A DNA stretch of 64,000 bases from Amycolatopsis bartoniae (GTDB lineage Bacteria > Actinomycetota > Actinomycetes > Mycobacteriales > Pseudonocardiaceae). The position numbers were made by a program, and so were the translations under genes. Location: assembly GCF_014191255.1 (NCBI RefSeq), contig NZ_JACHWH010000008.1, positions 135,001 to 199,000 of the forward strand. Direction: 5' to 3'. Numbering within the stretch: the first letter of the stretch is position 1; every line of letters starts with the position of its first letter. Of the stretch, positions 16,943 to 25,718 are shown one piece after another. Under the pieces are notes generated by a model that did not search any database, was not told the origin of the DNA, and worked only from the letters and a program-made list of their open reading frames with translations.

Positions 16943-17883
16943 ACCAGGAAATATGCCAGACTACCGATTCCGGCGACCACGCAATACACCGCGAACGGGG
17001 TCAGCGTCCGCGTTTCGAAATACGACGTCAGGAATCGGACGGCGATATAAGCCGCAATTCCGGCGACCAGGCTCCCGGCGAGTGCCGGGCCGAGCGACGC
17101 GCGGTTCTCCTCGCTGAACAGCGACGGCATCTTGAGCACGCCCGCCGCCAGGATCACCGGCGTGGCGAGGAGGAACGCGAACCGCGCGGAATCCTCGTGG
17201 TCGAGGCCGCGGCGCAGCCCCGCGACCATCGTGATGCCGGACCGGCTGATCCCGGGGAACAGGGCCAGGATCTGCGCCGCGCCGATCAGGATCGCCTCGC
17301 CGACGCCGAGCTTCGACAGGCGCCGGTCCGACGCCTCCTCGGTGCTGATCGCCCGCATCGGCATGGTGACCTCGGCGGAGAAGTCGATCGTCTGCTCGGC
17401 GGCGACGGGCACCGGGGGAACCTTCTGCCGGCTGCGGCCGAACCGCTCGACGGCCAGCAGCACGGCGCCGTTGAGCGCGAGGAAGATCGCGGTGGGCACG
17501 GGTTTCCCGAGGAAGTTGCGCAGCGCGCTCTCCAGCAGCAGCCCCGCGATGCCGACGGGGATCGTGGCCAGCACGAGCAGCCACGCCAGGCGCTGGTCGG
17601 AGTCGACGACCTGGCGGTCGCGGATCGACGTCCACAGCCCGCGCAGGATGCGCACCCAGTCGCGCCAGAAGAACACGACGAGCGCGATCGCGGTGGCCAC
17701 GTGCATCGCGACGAGGACCGCCAGGTACGGCGAGTCCTTGCCCATGCTCAGGTCCTGCGCCCACTTCCCCCCGATCCACGCGGGCAGCAGAATGCTGTGC
17801 CCGAGACTGGACACTGGGAACAATTCGGACACACCCTGCAGGGCGCCGACGACAATCGCCTCGAAATATGTCACGGCGGACAT
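16939..17883 (-). CDS. uppP: Undecaprenyl-diphosphatase UppP/BacA
   Basis: A 314-aa integral membrane enzyme that removes a phosphate from undecaprenyl pyrophosphate to recycle the cell-wall lipid carrier; it also confers bacitracin tolerance. The two signature regions are complete: EAIVVGALQGVSELFPVSSLGHS near the N-terminus and LFPGISRSGITMVAGLRRGL in the second half. An insert before the second motif (about residues 160-185, EQTIDFSAEV...) is longer than in E. coli. ATG 17883 has GAGAGG seven bases upstream. Confidence 0.95.
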   Translation of the reverse strand: MSAVTYFEAIVVGALQGVSELFPVSSLGHSILLPAWIGGKWAQDLSMGKDSPYLAVLVAMHVATAIALVVFFWRDWVRILRGLWTSIRDRQVVDSDQRLAWLLVLATIPVGIAGLLLESALRNFLGKPVPTAIFLALNGAVLLAVERFGRSRQKVPPVPVAAEQTIDFSAEVTMPMRAISTEEASDRRLSKLGVGEAILIGAAQILALFPGISRSGITMVAGLRRGLDHEDSARFAFLLATPVILAAGVLKMPSLFSEENRASLGPALAGSLVAGIAAYIAVRFLTSYFETRTLTPFAVYCVVAGIGSLAYFLV

Positions 17884-18022
17884 TGCGGACCTCTCATGGA
17901 AGGCAACGCGGAAACCGGGTCGAACGTACCCGACCGATGATGAGCGGACGGCAAAGGCGTCCGTCCGCAATCGGGCGAAGTGGTGCGGTATGGGCGCGAT
18001 GCCGGGAGTGCCGCGGGCGCGC

Positions 18023-18811
18023 TTAGAGCCTGCCGCCGCTCGTGGTGTCTCCGGACAGGCGTTGTGCCAGGTAGACCGGGACTGTGGAGACGACCACCAG
18101 CACCGCTGCCACCACGTTCACCACCGGGGCCTGGTTGGGGCGGAACAGGTTGTCGAGGATCCAGATCGGCAACGTCTGCTGTCCCGCGCCCAGGGTGAAC
18201 GTTGTCACGATGATCTCGTCGAAGGACAGGGCGAACGCCAGCAGGCCACCCGCCAGCAGTGCCGAGCGGAGCATCGGGAAGGTCACCAGGCGGAACGTCT
18301 GCACGCCGTTCGCGCCCAGGTCCGCCGAGGCCTCCTCCAGGCTGCCACCCAGGCGCCGGAGACGCGCGACCACGTTGTTGAACACCACGACGATGCAGAA
18401 CGTCGCATGGGCGATGATCGCCGTCAGCAGGCCCAGGTTCAGGCCCAGGATGGTCCGGAAAGCGTTGTTCAGCGCGATTCCCGTGACGATGCCGGGCAGT
18501 GCGATGGGCAGGATTATCAACAACGACACCGTATCCCGCCCGAAGAAACGGTGTCGTTGCAACGCGAAAGCCGCCATCGTGCCCAGGACCAGTGCCACCG
18601 CCGTCGCCGAGAGGCCCGCCACCAGGCTTGTCCACAGTGCACTCAGAACACCTGCGTTGCCGGCCGCGCGGGACCACCATTCCAGGGTGAAACCCGAAGG
18701 GGGCCAGCCGAACGTCGGATCGCTGTTCACGGAGTTCAGCAGCACCACCAGCAATGGTACGTAGATCACCGCCAGGCCGAGCACCAGCGCGGCTCTCATC
18801 GCGTGTTTCAC
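18023..18811 (-). CDS. potC: ABC transporter permease, PotC-like
   Basis: A 262-aa inner-membrane permease of the spermidine/putrescine class with six predicted helices. The EAA loop SLEEASADLGANGVQTFRLVTFPML contacts the ATPase. GTG 18811 overlaps the stop of the upstream permease by four bases (GTGA). It is the last gene of the five-gene unit aldehyde dehydrogenase, ATPase, binding protein, PotB, PotC, transcribed leftwards. Gene names follow the E. coli pot system; the true substrate could be putrescine, spermidine, GABA or a related amine. Confidence 0.88.
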   Translation of the reverse strand: MKHAMRAALVLGLAVIYVPLLVVLLNSVNSDPTFGWPPSGFTLEWWSRAAGNAGVLSALWTSLVAGLSATAVALVLGTMAAFALQRHRFFGRDTVSLLIILPIALPGIVTGIALNNAFRTILGLNLGLLTAIIAHATFCIVVVFNNVVARLRRLGGSLEEASADLGANGVQTFRLVTFPMLRSALLAGGLLAFALSFDEIIVTTFTLGAGQQTLPIWILDNLFRPNQAPVVNVVAAVLVVVSTVPVYLAQRLSGDTTSGGRL

Positions 18812-19668
18812 AGGTTCTCCAATGCGCCCGTGCGCCGCACGACGGCGAGGTATCCCAGCATGATCACCACCGGCACGAGGGCGACCGTCGCCGCGAAGGG
18901 GAGGTTGTTCGCCGCGCCGATGTTGTCGTACACGACGTTTCCCAGCATCTGGCTGGCACCGCCGACGATCTTCACCGTGATGTAGTCGCCCAGCGACAAC
19001 GAGAACGTGAAGATCGAACCCGCCACGATCGCCGGGAACGTCAGCGGCAGGATCACCGACCAGAACGTGCGGAACGGGCGCGCGCCCAGGTCGCCCGCCG
19101 CGTCGAGGAGCGAATCCGGCAGGCGCTCCAGGCCCGCGTAGATCGGCAGGATCATGTACGGCAACCACAGGTACGACAACGTGAGCACCGTCGCCGTGAC
19201 CCCGTAACCCGGCGTCGACCCGAACGCCCAGCCCCACAAACCGTTACCCGACAACATGACCCGCCACGAGTACGCCTTCACCAGGTAGCTCGCCCACAAC
19301 GGGGTCATCACCGCGATCACCAGCAACCGCTGGGCGCGTGGGGAGCAGAACCTGGCCATCGCGAACGCCATCGGGAACGCGACCACCGCGTCCACCACCG
19401 TCACCAGCACCGCGATTCCCAGCGTGCGCAATGTGATCGTGCGGTACACACCCTCGGTGAACAGTGTGCCGAAGTTGTCCAGCGACCACGAGGTCACCAC
19501 CTGACCGGTGAACGTGTCCGTGGTCCAGAACGCGGTGACGAACAACGCCGCCAGCGCGCCGAGGTACGCCAGCCCGAGCCACAACAGCGGCGCGGACAGC
19601 AGCAGGCCCAGCCGCAGTTTCGGGTTGCGGTGCAGGAAACTCGAAGCGGCGAGGGTCACCGAGGTCAC
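18808..19668 (-). CDS. potB: ABC transporter permease, PotB-like
   Basis: A 286-aa permease with six hydrophobic segments and the EAA loop LLDAAGDLGARPFRTFWSVILPL. The start is GTG 19668, overlapping the stop of the binding protein gene (GTGA); a second GTG four codons later is possible. The N-terminal helix (LLLSAPLLWLGLAYLGAL) and the SWRVMLSGNG periplasmic part are typical of PotB. It pairs with the downstream PotC-like permease. Confidence 0.88.
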   Translation of the reverse strand: MTSVTLAASSFLHRNPKLRLGLLLSAPLLWLGLAYLGALAALFVTAFWTTDTFTGQVVTSWSLDNFGTLFTEGVYRTITLRTLGIAVLVTVVDAVVAFPMAFAMARFCSPRAQRLLVIAVMTPLWASYLVKAYSWRVMLSGNGLWGWAFGSTPGYGVTATVLTLSYLWLPYMILPIYAGLERLPDSLLDAAGDLGARPFRTFWSVILPLTFPAIVAGSIFTFSLSLGDYITVKIVGGASQMLGNVVYDNIGAANNLPFAATVALVPVVIMLGYLAVVRRTGALENL

Positions 19669-20864
19669 CCCTTGATCTCGGTCCAGGCGCGCGTCCACTC
19701 GCCGTAGTCCTTGCACCGGACGTCGGTGCGGCCGTCGACGCACTGTGTGATCGGCGTCGTCCAGTACCAGATCTGCGACGCGTAGGCGGCGTCCCCGGCG
19801 TGGTAGGAGTCGCAGAACTTCGGGTCCGACATCTGCGCGCACGCCTTCGAGTTCGCGGGCGCCTCGCCGAAGTACTCCGCCACCTGCGCGTTCGCCTTCG
19901 GGCTCACGATGTAGTCCAGCCACTTGTAGGCGCACGTCTTGTGCGCGGACTTCGCCGCCACCATCCACGTGTCCGACCAGCCCGTCGCACCCTCGGACGG
20001 CACCGCCGACGCCAACGGCGCGCCCTCGCCCTCGGTGAGGTTCACCGTCACCTGCCACGCCGTGCCGACGACCGAGTCGCCGTTCTTCAGCGCCTGACTC
20101 TCCTTGAGGTAGTCCGACCAGTACTCCGACACCAGCGGCCGCTGCTGCTTGAGCAGGTCGACCGCGGCGGCGAACTGCTTGTCGTCCAACGCGTACGGGT
20201 TCTTGATGCCCAGGTCCGGGTTGTGCTTCATCAGGTACAGCGCCGCGTCCGCGATGTAGATCGGCGAGTCGTACGCGATCACCTTGCCCTTGTACGGTGA
20301 GTTCGGGTCGAACATCACCGACCACGACGTGGGCGCGGGCCGCACCTTGTCGGTGCGCCACGTCAGGACGTTCGCGCCCCAGCCGTGCGGCACGCCGTAC
20401 GCGACGTTGTTCACGCTGTTCCAGGGCTTGTTCTTGAGGAAGTCGTACACGTCCGCGTAGTTCGGCACGAGCGCGGTGTTGACCGGTTCGACGTCGCCGG
20501 ACGCGATCAGCCGCAACGACGCGTCGCCGGACGCGGACACCACGTCGTACTGCCCGGTCTTCATCAGGTTCACGGCCTCGTCCGACGTGCCGAACGTCTT
20601 GACGTTGACCTGGCAGCCGGTCTGCTGCTCGAAGGGGGTGACCCAGTTGACATTCGGGTCGTTGGAGCCGTCCTCCGCGTACCCGGGCCAGGCCAGCACG
20701 TTCAGCGCGCCCTCCGGCTGACCGAGCTGGGCCAGGGGTTCGAGCTTCGGCGGCGTGAAGCCCGTCCCGCCGGACGAGCTCGTGCTGGAGGTGCCACAGG
20801 CCGCGACCGCCGTGCCCGCGCACAGCAGCCCGGCGAGCAGGCGCAGTGTCCGGCTCTTACGCAT
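19665..20864 (-). CDS. potD: Polyamine-type substrate-binding lipoprotein, PotD-like
   Basis: A 399-aa exported binding protein. The signal sequence ends AVAACGTSS (lipobox VAAC), then a Ser/Gly linker. The mature part follows the PotD/PotF pattern: LNVLAWPGYAEDG, FEQQTGCQVNVKTFGTSDE, YDVVSASGDASLRLIASGDVEPVN, VPHGWGANVLTWRTDKV. It is larger than E. coli PotD (348 aa), with a C-terminal extension containing four cysteines (CAQMSDPKFCD, QCVDGRTDVRC) that could form disulphides. It overlaps the ATPase gene by eight bases. Confidence 0.88.
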   Translation of the reverse strand: MRKSRTLRLLAGLLCAGTAVAACGTSSTSSSGGTGFTPPKLEPLAQLGQPEGALNVLAWPGYAEDGSNDPNVNWVTPFEQQTGCQVNVKTFGTSDEAVNLMKTGQYDVVSASGDASLRLIASGDVEPVNTALVPNYADVYDFLKNKPWNSVNNVAYGVPHGWGANVLTWRTDKVRPAPTSWSVMFDPNSPYKGKVIAYDSPIYIADAALYLMKHNPDLGIKNPYALDDKQFAAAVDLLKQQRPLVSEYWSDYLKESQALKNGDSVVGTAWQVTVNLTEGEGAPLASAVPSEGATGWSDTWMVAAKSAHKTCAYKWLDYIVSPKANAQVAEYFGEAPANSKACAQMSDPKFCDSYHAGDAAYASQIWYWTTPITQCVDGRTDVRCKDYGEWTRAWTEIKG

Positions 20865-21948
20865 CGGTGTGCTCCTTGTCCTCGGGGATACGGAAGTTGT
20901 GCTCGTGCCGCCAGGCGAGGCGGACTCGGCCGTCGGCGAGTTCGGGGGCCGGTTCGGAGTTCTGGCGCACCACGGACAGCTGCCCGCCGGCGTCGAGCGA
21001 CACCACGTAGCGCACCGTGGCGCCCGCGTAGAACGTGTCGGTCACCGTGCCCGTCGCGCTCACCTCGCCGGGCGCGGCGGGACGGGACAGGTCGGGGTCG
21101 AGGCGGATCTTCTCCGGGCGGATGCTGTACACCCCGCTGCGCCCGATCACGGCTTCCGCGCCCCGGCCGGACAACAGGTTCGACGTGCCGACGAACCCGG
21201 CGACGAAAGCGCTTGCGGGGTGCTCGTAGACCTCGACCGGGGTGCCGACCTGCTCGACGCGGCCCGCGTTGAACACCGCGATCCGGTCGCTCATGGTGAG
21301 CGCCTCGTCCTGGTCGTGCGTGACGAAGACGAACGTGATGCCCACGTCGCGCTGGATCTGCTTCAGCTCCGCCTGCATCGCGTGGCGCAGCTTGAGGTCC
21401 AGCGCGCCGAGCGGTTCGTCGAGCAGCAGCACCTTCGGCCGGTTCACCAGCGCGCGGGCGAGCGCGACGCGTTGCCGCTGGCCGCCGGAAAGCTGCGAAG
21501 GCTTGCGTGACCCGAAGTCCTCCAGCCGGACCGTCCGCAACGCCTCCTGCGCGCGTTGCCGCCGTTCGGCTCGCGGCACCCGCTTGACGCGCAGCCCGTA
21601 CTCGACGTTCTGCCGCACGTTCAGGTGCGGGAACAGGGCGTAGTCCTGGAAGACGGTGTTGACGTCGCGCTGGAACGGCGCGAGCCGCGTGACGTCGCGC
21701 CCGCCGAGGTCGACCGACCCGGCGGTGGGCTGCTCGAACCCGGCGATCAGGCGCAGCACCGTGGTCTTGCCCGAACCGGACGGCCCGAGCATCGAGAAGA
21801 ACTCGCCCTCGACGATCTCCAGATCGACCCCGTCGACGGCGGTGACCGGACCGAACTCCTTGCGCAGCCCGGACAACCGGACGGCGGCGATCCCGGCCGG
21901 GGCCTGTGGTGCGGTCTGCGGCAGCGAGGGGGCTTGGTTCGGCGACAT
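20857..21948 (-). CDS. potA: ABC transporter ATP-binding protein, PotA-like
   Basis: A 363-aa ATPase. Walker A GPSGSGKTT, Q-loop VFQDYALFPH, signature LSGGQRQRVALARAL, Walker B VLLLDEP and the H-loop VTHDQDEA are intact. The C-terminal part (about residues 255-350) is the TOBE regulatory domain of the CUT1/MOI group. The start at ATG 21948 overlaps the aldehyde dehydrogenase stop by one base; a GTG one codon upstream is equally possible. It drives import through the PotB/PotC-like permeases encoded next. Confidence 0.92.
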   Translation of the reverse strand: MSPNQAPSLPQTAPQAPAGIAAVRLSGLRKEFGPVTAVDGVDLEIVEGEFFSMLGPSGSGKTTVLRLIAGFEQPTAGSVDLGGRDVTRLAPFQRDVNTVFQDYALFPHLNVRQNVEYGLRVKRVPRAERRQRAQEALRTVRLEDFGSRKPSQLSGGQRQRVALARALVNRPKVLLLDEPLGALDLKLRHAMQAELKQIQRDVGITFVFVTHDQDEALTMSDRIAVFNAGRVEQVGTPVEVYEHPASAFVAGFVGTSNLLSGRGAEAVIGRSGVYSIRPEKIRLDPDLSRPAAPGEVSATGTVTDTFYAGATVRYVVSLDAGGQLSVVRQNSEPAPELADGRVRLAWRHEHNFRIPEDKEHTDA

Positions 21949-23372
21949 CACGACCACGCCGTCATGACGTGCTTGACGCGGGTGTAGTCCTCCAGCCCGT
22001 ACAGCGAGAGATCCTTGCCGTAGCCGGACTTCTTGAACCCGCCGTGCGGCATCTCGGCGACCAGCGGGATGTGCGTGTTGATCCACACGCAGCCGAAGTC
22101 GAGCTTCGCGGCCAGGCGCATCGCGCGGGAGTGGTCGCTGGTCCACACCGAAGACGCGAGCCCGTACTGGACGTCGTTCGCGTGGGCCAGCGCCTCGTCC
22201 TCGCTTTTGACGCTCTGCACGGTGACCACCGGCCCGAACACCTCGTTCTGCACGATCTCGTCGGTCTGCCGCAGGCCGGAAACCACCGTGGGCGCGTAGA
22301 AGAAGCCCTCGTCGCGCGCCCGTTTCCCTCCCGTGTGGACGGTCGCGTGGTCTGGCAACCGGTCGACGAACCCGCTGACCTTCGCCAGCTGGCCGGCGCT
22401 GTTGAGCGGTCCGTACGCCACGTCCGGGTCGTCGGGCAGGCCGGTCTTCGTGCCCTCCGCCTGCCGCGTCAGCGCCGCCACGAACTCGTCGGCGACGTCC
22501 TGGTGCACGAGGACCCGGGTGGCGGCCGTGCAGTCCTGGCCCGCGTTGAAGTACCCGGCCATCGCGATCGTTTCCGCGGCGGCCTCGAGGTCGGCGTCCG
22601 GGAAGACCAGCACCGGGGCCTTGCCGCCGAGCTCCAGGTGCACCCGTTTGACGTCGGCGGCGGCCGCTCCCGCGACCTCGATCCCCGCCCGCACGGACCC
22701 GGTGATCGACACCATCGCGGGGATCTCGTGCGCGACGAGCGCGCGCCCGGTGTCCCGATCGCCGCACACGACGTTGAACACGCCCGCGGGCAGGAATTCG
22801 GCGGCGATCTCGGCGAGCAGCAGCGTCGAGGCCGGGGTCGTGTCGGACGGCTTGAGCACCACGGTGTTCCCGGCGGCGAGCGCGGGCGCGATCTTCCAGA
22901 TGGCCATCAGCAGCGGGTAGTTCCACGGCGTCACCTGCGCGCAGACCCCGACGGGCTCGCGGCGGACGAACGACGTGTGCCCCGCCAGGTACTCCCCCGC
23001 CGACCGGCCTTCGAGCGCCCGCGCGGCTCCGGCGAAGAACCGCAGCTGGTCGGTGACCATCGGCAGCTCTTCGGTCCTGGTCAGTTCGACCGGCTTGCCG
23101 GTGTTCGCGGACTCGACGCGGACGAGCTCGTCGCCGCGGGCTTCGACGGCGTCGGCGAGCTTCAGCAGCGCGAGCTGCCGGTCTCCCGGCGTCGTCCCGC
23201 GCCACGACTCGAACGCCGTGGCAGCGGCACGCAGGGCGCGGTCGACGTCCTCGGGTCCACCGACCGACGCCGTGCAGTACGGGCGTCCGGTGACGGGATC
23301 GACCACGTCGGCGCTGCGACCGTCCGCGGAGTCCACCTGCTCACCGGCGATGAAGTGCCTGAGCTGAGCCAC
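21948..23372 (-). CDS. Aldehyde dehydrogenase (gamma-aminobutyraldehyde dehydrogenase-like)
   Basis: A 474-aa NAD(P)-dependent aldehyde dehydrogenase. Catalytic Cys lies in FNAGQDCTAATR, the general base Glu in HLELGGKAPVLVF, and the cofactor fold contains ITGSVRAGIEVA. The set of motifs (QVTPWNYPLLMAIWKIAPALAAGN; PTVVSGLRQTDEIVQNEVFGPV) is closest to the PuuC/PatD/YdcW type acting on 4-aminobutanal or related amino-aldehydes. GTG 23372 has AGGAGG five bases upstream. As the first gene of a polyamine-type transporter operon it probably turns imported putrescine-derived aldehyde into GABA. The assignment of substrate rests on context. Confidence 0.9.
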   Translation of the reverse strand: MAQLRHFIAGEQVDSADGRSADVVDPVTGRPYCTASVGGPEDVDRALRAAATAFESWRGTTPGDRQLALLKLADAVEARGDELVRVESANTGKPVELTRTEELPMVTDQLRFFAGAARALEGRSAGEYLAGHTSFVRREPVGVCAQVTPWNYPLLMAIWKIAPALAAGNTVVLKPSDTTPASTLLLAEIAAEFLPAGVFNVVCGDRDTGRALVAHEIPAMVSITGSVRAGIEVAGAAAADVKRVHLELGGKAPVLVFPDADLEAAAETIAMAGYFNAGQDCTAATRVLVHQDVADEFVAALTRQAEGTKTGLPDDPDVAYGPLNSAGQLAKVSGFVDRLPDHATVHTGGKRARDEGFFYAPTVVSGLRQTDEIVQNEVFGPVVTVQSVKSEDEALAHANDVQYGLASSVWTSDHSRAMRLAAKLDFGCVWINTHIPLVAEMPHGGFKKSGYGKDLSLYGLEDYTRVKHVMTAWS

Positions 23373-23485
23373 ATCTGCCTCCTGGTTCGGCGGAGATCGG
23401 CAAAACATATAAGACCATATTTCATATGACAAGATGGTGAGGCAGGATTGAAACCCGGCGGCACCCGAAAGACGCAAGGAGCGCG
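23373..23485. promoter_or_regulatory. AT-rich divergent promoter region of the polyamine operon
   Basis: The 113-bp gap holds the only AT-rich patch nearby (23403-23434), with ATAT at 23408 and again at 23418, and CATATG at 23423-23428. On the minus strand, TTGTCA followed 17 bases later by TATGTT could be -35/-10 boxes for the aldehyde dehydrogenase operon. The dyad-like ATAT-N6-ATAT and CATATG overlap these boxes and are candidate GntR operator sites. The exact site is not proven. Confidence 0.5.
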
Positions 23486-24226
23486 ATGCGCAAGTCACCC
23501 AGCGCGAGATCAGTGCTGTTCGCGCCGCTGGACCAGACCGGAAGGGTCGAAGCGGTGACCCGGCGCCTCGTCGACGCGATCACCCTCGGTCTGCTGGCGG
23601 ACGAGGAGCAGCTGCCCAGCGAGGCCGAGCTCGCCGGGCAGTTCGGCGTCTCCACGGTGACCGTCCGGGAAGCGCTCATGGCGCTGCGGCAGCAGGGGCT
23701 GCTCGAAACCCGGCGCGGGCGCGGCGGCGGCAGCTTCGTGCGCGCGCCGCGGGACGAGAGCAGGCACGCGACGACGTGGCGCGAACGCCTGCGGGAGGTG
23801 TCGCTGAGCGAGCTGCGCGACATCGGCGACCACTACGTCGCCATCGCGGGCACGGCCGCGCGGCTGGCCGCCGAGCGAAGCTCCACTGAGGACCTGACGC
23901 GGCTCGAACTGGCCGCCGAGGACCTCCGCGGCGCCACGGGCGCCGCGGCATCCCGCGCCGAGCGCCAGTTTCACCTGGAGGTGGCGGCGGCGTCGCAGTC
24001 CCCACGATTGACCCAGCAGGAGGTGTGGCTGCAAAGTGAGCAGGGCGCACTCCTCTGGCTGCCGCTCGGGCACGACCCGGACGACACCGCCTGCACCGAA
24101 CACCGCGCGATCACCGCGGCGATCGGCCAGGCCGACGGGGACCTGGCACGCAAGCTCACCGAGGAACACATCCTGAACACCGTCGACCGGCTGGCAGAGC
24201 TGCACCTGGACCTGCTCGGCTCGTGA
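23486..24226 (+). CDS. GntR/FadR-family regulator
   Basis: A 246-aa regulator. A winged helix-turn-helix at about residues 22-90 (LPSEAELAGQFGVSTVTVREALMALRQQGLLETRRGRGGGSF in pieces) is followed by an all-helical FCD-type ligand domain with the expected metal or ligand residues (FHLEVAAAS; HRAITAAI). It is divergent from the aldehyde dehydrogenase/polyamine transporter operon and probably represses it. The next gene, 18 bp downstream on the same strand, encodes a soluble Cache-domain protein. Confidence 0.88.
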   Translation: MRKSPSARSVLFAPLDQTGRVEAVTRRLVDAITLGLLADEEQLPSEAELAGQFGVSTVTVREALMALRQQGLLETRRGRGGGSFVRAPRDESRHATTWRERLREVSLSELRDIGDHYVAIAGTAARLAAERSSTEDLTRLELAAEDLRGATGAAASRAERQFHLEVAAASQSPRLTQQEVWLQSEQGALLWLPLGHDPDDTACTEHRAITAAIGQADGDLARKLTEEHILNTVDRLAELHLDLLGS

Positions 24227-24244
24227 GCCGCGAGAACAAGGGGC

Positions 24245-24970
24245 GTGAACGCGTTGACTGGCGACGAGATCGTCGAAGAGGTGTCCGGACTCGTCGAGGC
24301 TGTCTTCGAGCGGCTGAAGCCGATCGTCGCGACGGCCGAGACCATCCTGGACCAGCCGGAGGTCCACGCCACCGACCTGGACCGGCTGCGGCCGCGGATC
24401 GAGCGGGGGCTCGGCGGCATCGTCGTCGGCGCCGGGTTCATCGCCGCGCCGGACACGCTCGCCGACCAGCGGTTCGGCTTCGAGTGGTGGACCACCACCG
24501 CGGACGGGACGCCGACGCAGCTGTTCATCAGCCTGGACCCGAACAGCGAGCGCTTCCTGGACTACACGCGCCAGTCGTGGTTCACCGTGCCCCGCGACAC
24601 CGGCCGCCGCCACATCACCGGCCCGTACGTCGACTACCTGTGCACCGACACGTACACACTGACCTTCACGATCCCGGTGCGGCGTGACGGGCGCTTCGCC
24701 GGTGTCGTCGGCGCGGACGTCGTGGTGCGCGAGCTCGAACGAACGTTGCTGCCCCGGCTGCGCACGCTCGGCGGGCGCGCCGCGCTGGTCAACGCGCAGA
24801 GCCGGGTGATCGCGTCGAACAACGCGCGGCAGGCCACCGGCTCGCTCGTGCGAGACCCGGACATCCCGGCGTGGTGGGCTTCGGGCGCGAACGCGCTCCA
24901 GTCCGACGGCACGACGTTGCGCCGCTGCGGCGACTCCCCGATCGCGCTGCTGGTCACAACACCGCGCTGA
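24245..24970 (+). CDS. Soluble Cache (PDC-sensor) domain protein
   Basis: A 241-aa protein with no signal peptide, membrane helix or output domain. The central part looks like a Cache/PDC sensor: FGFEWWTTTADGTP, LDYTRQSWFTVPRDTGRRHITGPYVDY and LTFTIPVRRDGRFAGVVGADVVV. This fold normally binds amino acids, polyamines or carboxylates in extracytoplasmic receptors. Here it is predicted to be cytoplasmic. Placed directly behind the GntR regulator and opposite a polyamine transporter operon, it may bind the same ligand. GTG 24245 is the start. Its 3' end overlaps the convergent gene by 17 bp. Confidence 0.75.
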   Translation: MNALTGDEIVEEVSGLVEAVFERLKPIVATAETILDQPEVHATDLDRLRPRIERGLGGIVVGAGFIAAPDTLADQRFGFEWWTTTADGTPTQLFISLDPNSERFLDYTRQSWFTVPRDTGRRHITGPYVDYLCTDTYTLTFTIPVRRDGRFAGVVGADVVVRELERTLLPRLRTLGGRAALVNAQSRVIASNNARQATGSLVRDPDIPAWWASGANALQSDGTTLRRCGDSPIALLVTTPR

Positions 24971-25718
24971 GCTCGGCGTGCGCGGCCACCAGTGAGGGCC
25001 CGTACCAGGTCAGATACCGCCCGGACACCAGCACGTAAGGCACGTCCGGGAAGGCTTCCGGGCCGTCCTCGGCGGTGAACTCGTACGGCTCGTCGGGCAG
25101 GACCAGCAGGTCCGCCGTGCCGTCGGCGAACCACGAACGCAGCTCGTCCAGCTTCGGGCGGGGATACCGGTCCTCGTGCTCACCGTACACAGTGCACACT
25201 CCGAGCCTGTGCAGCACGTCGCCACCGAAGGTGTCCCGGCCGAGGATCACCCACGGTTTGCGCCAGACCGGCACCACCGCCCGCCGCCGGACCGGCCTCG
25301 TCTCCCGCCACAGCTCCTCGGCCTCGACGAGCCAGCGTGGTTCGGCCGCCTCGAACACCTGCGTCAGCAGCCGCCGCAGGGAGGCGAGCGCGTGCGGCAC
25401 GGTCGCGGGCGCCGCCATGACCCACACGGGGAAACCGTTGGCCCGCAGGCGTTCCACGTCCTCCGGGCGGTTCTCCTCCGAGTTCGCCAGCACGAGGTCC
25501 GGCCGCAGGTCGAACACCCTGTCCAGCTTCGGGTACTTCGAGCCGCCCACGCGCGGTACGTCCAAATCGGACGGATGCGTGCAGTAGTCCGTCGCGCCCG
25601 CGAGCGCTCCCGGCACGGTCGTCGCCACCGCCTCCGTCAACGACGGCACGAGCGACACCACCCGCCGCGGCACCCCGCGCAGCGGCACGTCCTCGCCGAG
25701 GTCGTCGAACAGCGTCAT
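24954..25718 (-). CDS. Cytoplasmic B12-binding-protein-like (helical-backbone metal receptor)
   Basis: A 254-aa protein of the BtuF/helical-backbone metal-receptor fold: RVVSLVPSLTEAVATT, LRPDLVLANSEENRPEDVERLRANGFPVWV and LVLPDEPYEFT. The usual BtuF family has a signal peptide or lipobox. This one starts MTLFDDLGEDVPLRG and has none, so it is expected in the cytoplasm. It could bind cobalamin or another metal chelate there, or act in a different role. ATG 25718 overlaps the stop of the DUF4326 gene (ATGA), indicating coupled translation. Confidence 0.75.
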   Translation of the reverse strand: MTLFDDLGEDVPLRGVPRRVVSLVPSLTEAVATTVPGALAGATDYCTHPSDLDVPRVGGSKYPKLDRVFDLRPDLVLANSEENRPEDVERLRANGFPVWVMAAPATVPHALASLRRLLTQVFEAAEPRWLVEAEELWRETRPVRRRAVVPVWRKPWVILGRDTFGGDVLHRLGVCTVYGEHEDRYPRPKLDELRSWFADGTADLLVLPDEPYEFTAEDGPEAFPDVPYVLVSGRYLTWYGPSLVAAHAELSAVL

